DNA of 63,064 nucleotides from an uncultured Lachnospiraceae bacterium. GTDB lineage: Bacteria; Bacillota; Clostridia; Lachnospirales; Lachnospiraceae. The translations under genes and the position numbers were made by a program. Positions 61,929-63,064 of this stretch are shown one piece after another; the stretch's first letter is position 1; each line of letters begins with the position of its first letter. Under the pieces are notes generated by a model. The model saw only the letters and a list, made by a program, of their open reading frames with translations. It made no database searches and had not been told where the DNA came from. The DNA is taken from positions 1 to 63,064 of the forward strand of contig ONGY01000005.1 of the NCBI GenBank assembly GCA_900317475.1. Reading direction: 5' to 3'.

Positions 61929-61957
61929 ACTATAGCGTTTTTAAATGGAGAATACAA
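61929..61957 (-). promoter_or_regulatory. Promoter of the SRP RNA gene
   Basis: On the minus strand TTGTAT (61957-61952), 17 bp, TATAGT (61934-61929). Transcription would start at about 61921, exactly at the predicted RNA 5' end. Confidence 0.85.
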
Positions 61958-62073
61958 GCAATTTCATGAACTGAGCCGGACCTTGCTGCAGCGCAGTCGG
62001 GGTACCGGCATCCCTGCGACTAAATTCCATGCAGTACCCCACAGAACAGAGCACCGCATCCAGTGACAGAGCG

Positions 62074-62748
62074 TCAGCTCTTCGGAAGCATCTTCTTTTC
62101 CGAGGATTCTCTGCGGATATTCCGGAAATAGTCGGAGAGGACAGCACTGCAGTCCTTAGCAAGAATTCCCTCGGTGACAGCGCAGCGATGCGTGAAATTC
62201 CCGTTCTGGAGGATATTGAGAAGAGTTCCGCCGCAGCCGGATTTCGGACTCGAGGCTCCGATGACAACCCGGTCGATCCGGGACTGAACGCAGGCCCCCG
62301 CACACATCGGGCAGGGCTCGAGTGTGACATAGAGCGTGCACCCTTCGAGCCTCCAGTCGGAGAGCTTCCGGCAGGCCTTCCGGATGGCCGATACTTCTGC
62401 GTGCGAGAGCGCGGAATGATCGTGACAGCGGCGGTTATAACCGCGCGAGAGGATCTTTCCGTCCTTTACGATTACACATCCGATCGGAACTTCACCGATC
62501 GATGCGGCTTTACCTGCCTGATCCAATGCTTTCTTCATGAACTTTTCATCTTTTGTGCGCTGCTGCCGCTGTGCTTCTTCTGCAGCTGCAGCCTCTCTCA
62601 TCTTCTTTTCTTCGCGCCGTTTTCTCCTCGCGATGGCCTTTGGCGTGTTGTGAGGGTTTGATTTGTTTTCCTCAGCGCCGCCCTGAATTTCCGGGGGCTG
62701 CGGGCTCTCTGGAGGATTGCTTATTGTACCTGCCTGTTCTGATTTCAT
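62074..62748 (-). CDS. tadA: tRNA-specific adenosine deaminase TadA with charged N-terminal extension
   Basis: TadA converts A34 to inosine in tRNA-Arg. The deaminase domain (from about residue 71, MKKALDQAGKAASIGEVPIGCVIV) has the zinc and catalytic motif HDHSALSHAEVSAIRKA and PCPMCAGACVQSRIDRVV. The start at 62748 gives 224 residues with about 70 extra, very basic and acidic residues (RRKRREEKKMREAAAAEEAQRQQ). ATG 62538 would give the usual length, but neither start has a clear ribosome-binding site. The SRP RNA gene follows. Confidence 0.93.
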   Translation of the reverse strand: MKSEQAGTISNPPESPQPPEIQGGAEENKSNPHNTPKAIARRKRREEKKMREAAAAEEAQRQQRTKDEKFMKKALDQAGKAASIGEVPIGCVIVKDGKILSRGYNRRCHDHSALSHAEVSAIRKACRKLSDWRLEGCTLYVTLEPCPMCAGACVQSRIDRVVIGASSPKSGCGGTLLNILQNGNFTHRCAVTEGILAKDCSAVLSDYFRNIRRESSEKKMLPKS

Positions 62749-62779
62749 ACTCTTTTTATCTATTTCCCTGAGAATTGTC

Positions 62780-62807
62780 TTGCCAAATCCTACTAACTTG
62801 GTATAAT
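62780..62807 (+). promoter_or_regulatory. Rightward promoter overlapped by inverted repeats
   Basis: TTGCCA (62780-62785), 16 bp, TATAAT (62802-62807). AAATCCTACT (62785-62794) and AGTAGGATTT (62825-62834) form a perfect ten-base dyad around the -10 box, with an inner imperfect dyad TTGGTAT/ATACCCAA (62798-62819). This layout is typical of a repressor-controlled promoter. Confidence 0.6.
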
Positions 62808-62938
62808 TTAAATACCCAATTACAAGTAGGATTTGAGTAATTCGGACAGCAAGACGGGTTTGACGCTGTATTAACGGTGCGGTTTTATGATACCATAGCC
62901 TCACCGAAGGAGGTACAGCGCCGGTTCCCGCAGGAATA

Positions 62939-63064
62939 ATGATTTTCAGTATTTCAGAGGGATTGAAGTTTGAAAGTCCTGCTGATGCAGGACTTTCAAA
63001 CGGCAGCATCGGTGCTGAAGCACCGGCTGCCGCATTCGGCAAAACCGCATCCGCGGATTTTGCC
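62939..63064 (+). CDS. Possible start of a gene truncated by the window end
   Basis: ATG 62939 follows GCAGGAATA and opens a frame of 42 codons to the end. It runs MIFSISEGLKFESPADAGLSN and on through repeat copy A (SIGAEAPAAAFGKTASADFA). The repeat part is read in the same frame as in hpt and tilS. It may be only an accidental frame in a GC-rich repeat; TTG 62970 opens another frame. Nothing tells the product. Confidence 0.25.
   Translation, partial: MIFSISEGLKFESPADAGLSNGSIGAEAPAAAFGKTASADFA
62968..63064 (+). repeat. Palindromic repeat, most regular three-hairpin copy at the window edge (copy A)
   Basis: Hairpin 1 is GTTTGAAAGTCCTGC-TGAT-GCAGGACTTTCAAAC (62968-63001), 15 perfect pairs. 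Hairpin 2 is CGGCAGC-AT-CGGTGCT-GA-AGCACCG-GCTGCCG (63001-63032). Hairpin 3 is GGCAAAA-CCGC-ATCC-GCGG-A-TTTTGCC (63038-63064). The window ends at the last base of hairpin 3. Confidence 0.9.

Larger units (their letters stand above)
61587..62073 (-). other. Region between tadA and the radical SAM gene, mostly the SRP RNA gene
   Basis: On the minus strand this holds the SRP RNA promoter (61957-61929), the RNA (61920-61713) and its T-run. About 120 bases without visible features lead to the radical SAM start. Between the promoter and the tadA stop (62074) lie about 115 bases with nothing recognised. Confidence 0.6.
62749..63064. other. Right-end region: promoter with inverted repeats, then a palindromic repeat
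   Basis: Between tadA (leftward) and the window end lie a rightward promoter (62780-62807), nested inverted repeats, a GAAGGAGGT sequence near 62906, a short open frame from ATG 62939, and repeat copy A. The gene read from the rightward promoter lies mostly outside the window. Confidence 0.6.

Noticed and set aside
1..63064. tRNA or rRNA genes
   Set aside because: No T-loop motif (GGTTCGAATCC-like) with matching stems and no rRNA sequence was found by eye. A covariance scan was not possible.

Overview
The window looks like chromosomal DNA of a strictly anaerobic, Gram-positive Clostridia member, most likely a Lachnospiraceae with fairly high G+C (many GGC/CGC/CTC codons in housekeeping genes). 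The inference rests on gene content and order: cdaA-cdaR-glmM; hup-rqcP-divIC-tilS-hpt-ftsH; tadA followed by a large-type SRP RNA; a split two-subunit transketolase; ATP-type PckA; an archaeal/eukaryal-type ProS; type I MetAP with an N-terminal SEC-C motif; an FprA-type flavodiiron protein; rubredoxin; class B sortase; and a YesL-like (DUF624) membrane protein. No phage, CRISPR, tRNA or rRNA locus is seen. The left edge carries the last codons of what looks like an IS200/IS605 transposase, and the right edge stops exactly at the end of a palindromic repeat, so the window may be a whole contig bounded by repeats.

Layout. 1-185: IS200-like remnant and a nested terminator. 185-3915: lipid kinase (minus), pyridoxal/pyridoxamine kinase, orphan solute-binding lipoprotein. 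4024-8383: mreB, recD2, comF. 8406-13943: two membrane proteins of unknown function, then the c-di-AMP/peptidoglycan-precursor locus cdaA-cdaR-glmM. 14111-20934: HPr-like protein, leuA, proS, ackA, cca, rubredoxin. 21137-26146: hup, rqcP, divIC, tilS, hpt, ftsH. 26501-29032: fba, a TSCPD protein, murG. 29161-30357 (minus): flavodiiron protein. 30732-35988: undecaprenol/diacylglycerol kinase, phasin-like protein, ABC1/UbiB-like kinase, sortase B, pyk. 35996-42060: guanylate-kinase-like protein, holB, an extended ricT, a tRNA-methyltransferase-like protein, rsmI. 42173-43792: pckA. 44014-45732: metallophosphoesterase and a membrane-anchored Mrr-like nuclease. 45837-51227: a pentose cluster (FGGY kinase, araD, two transketolase subunits, rpe). 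51513-57477: map, metG, an alpha/beta hydrolase, a secreted protein, a DUF624 protein. 57805-60416: sugar ABC ATPase (UgpC/MsmX type) and a PucR-type regulator. 60609-62748 (minus): radical SAM protein, SRP RNA, tadA.

How it fits together. Central carbon metabolism is well represented (fba, pyk, pckA, ackA, the pentose cluster and a multi-sugar ABC ATPase), beside cell-wall growth (mreB, murG, glmM, divIC, lipid kinase) and translation genes (proS, metG, tilS, cca, tadA, SRP RNA, rqcP, rsmI). Several sigma70-type promoters with 16-17 bp spacers and many intrinsic terminators can be read directly.

The most unusual signal is a dispersed palindromic cassette of up to three or four hairpins. Full or nearly full copies sit directly upstream of rpe, of the tRNA-methyltransferase-like gene and at the right edge; a truncated copy precedes sortase B. 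Diverged copies are embedded in coding sequence, one in frame inside tilS and one forming the tilS 3' end and the hpt N-terminus. Stems are kept while stem sequence and length change, which suggests selection on structure or a mobile palindromic repeat.
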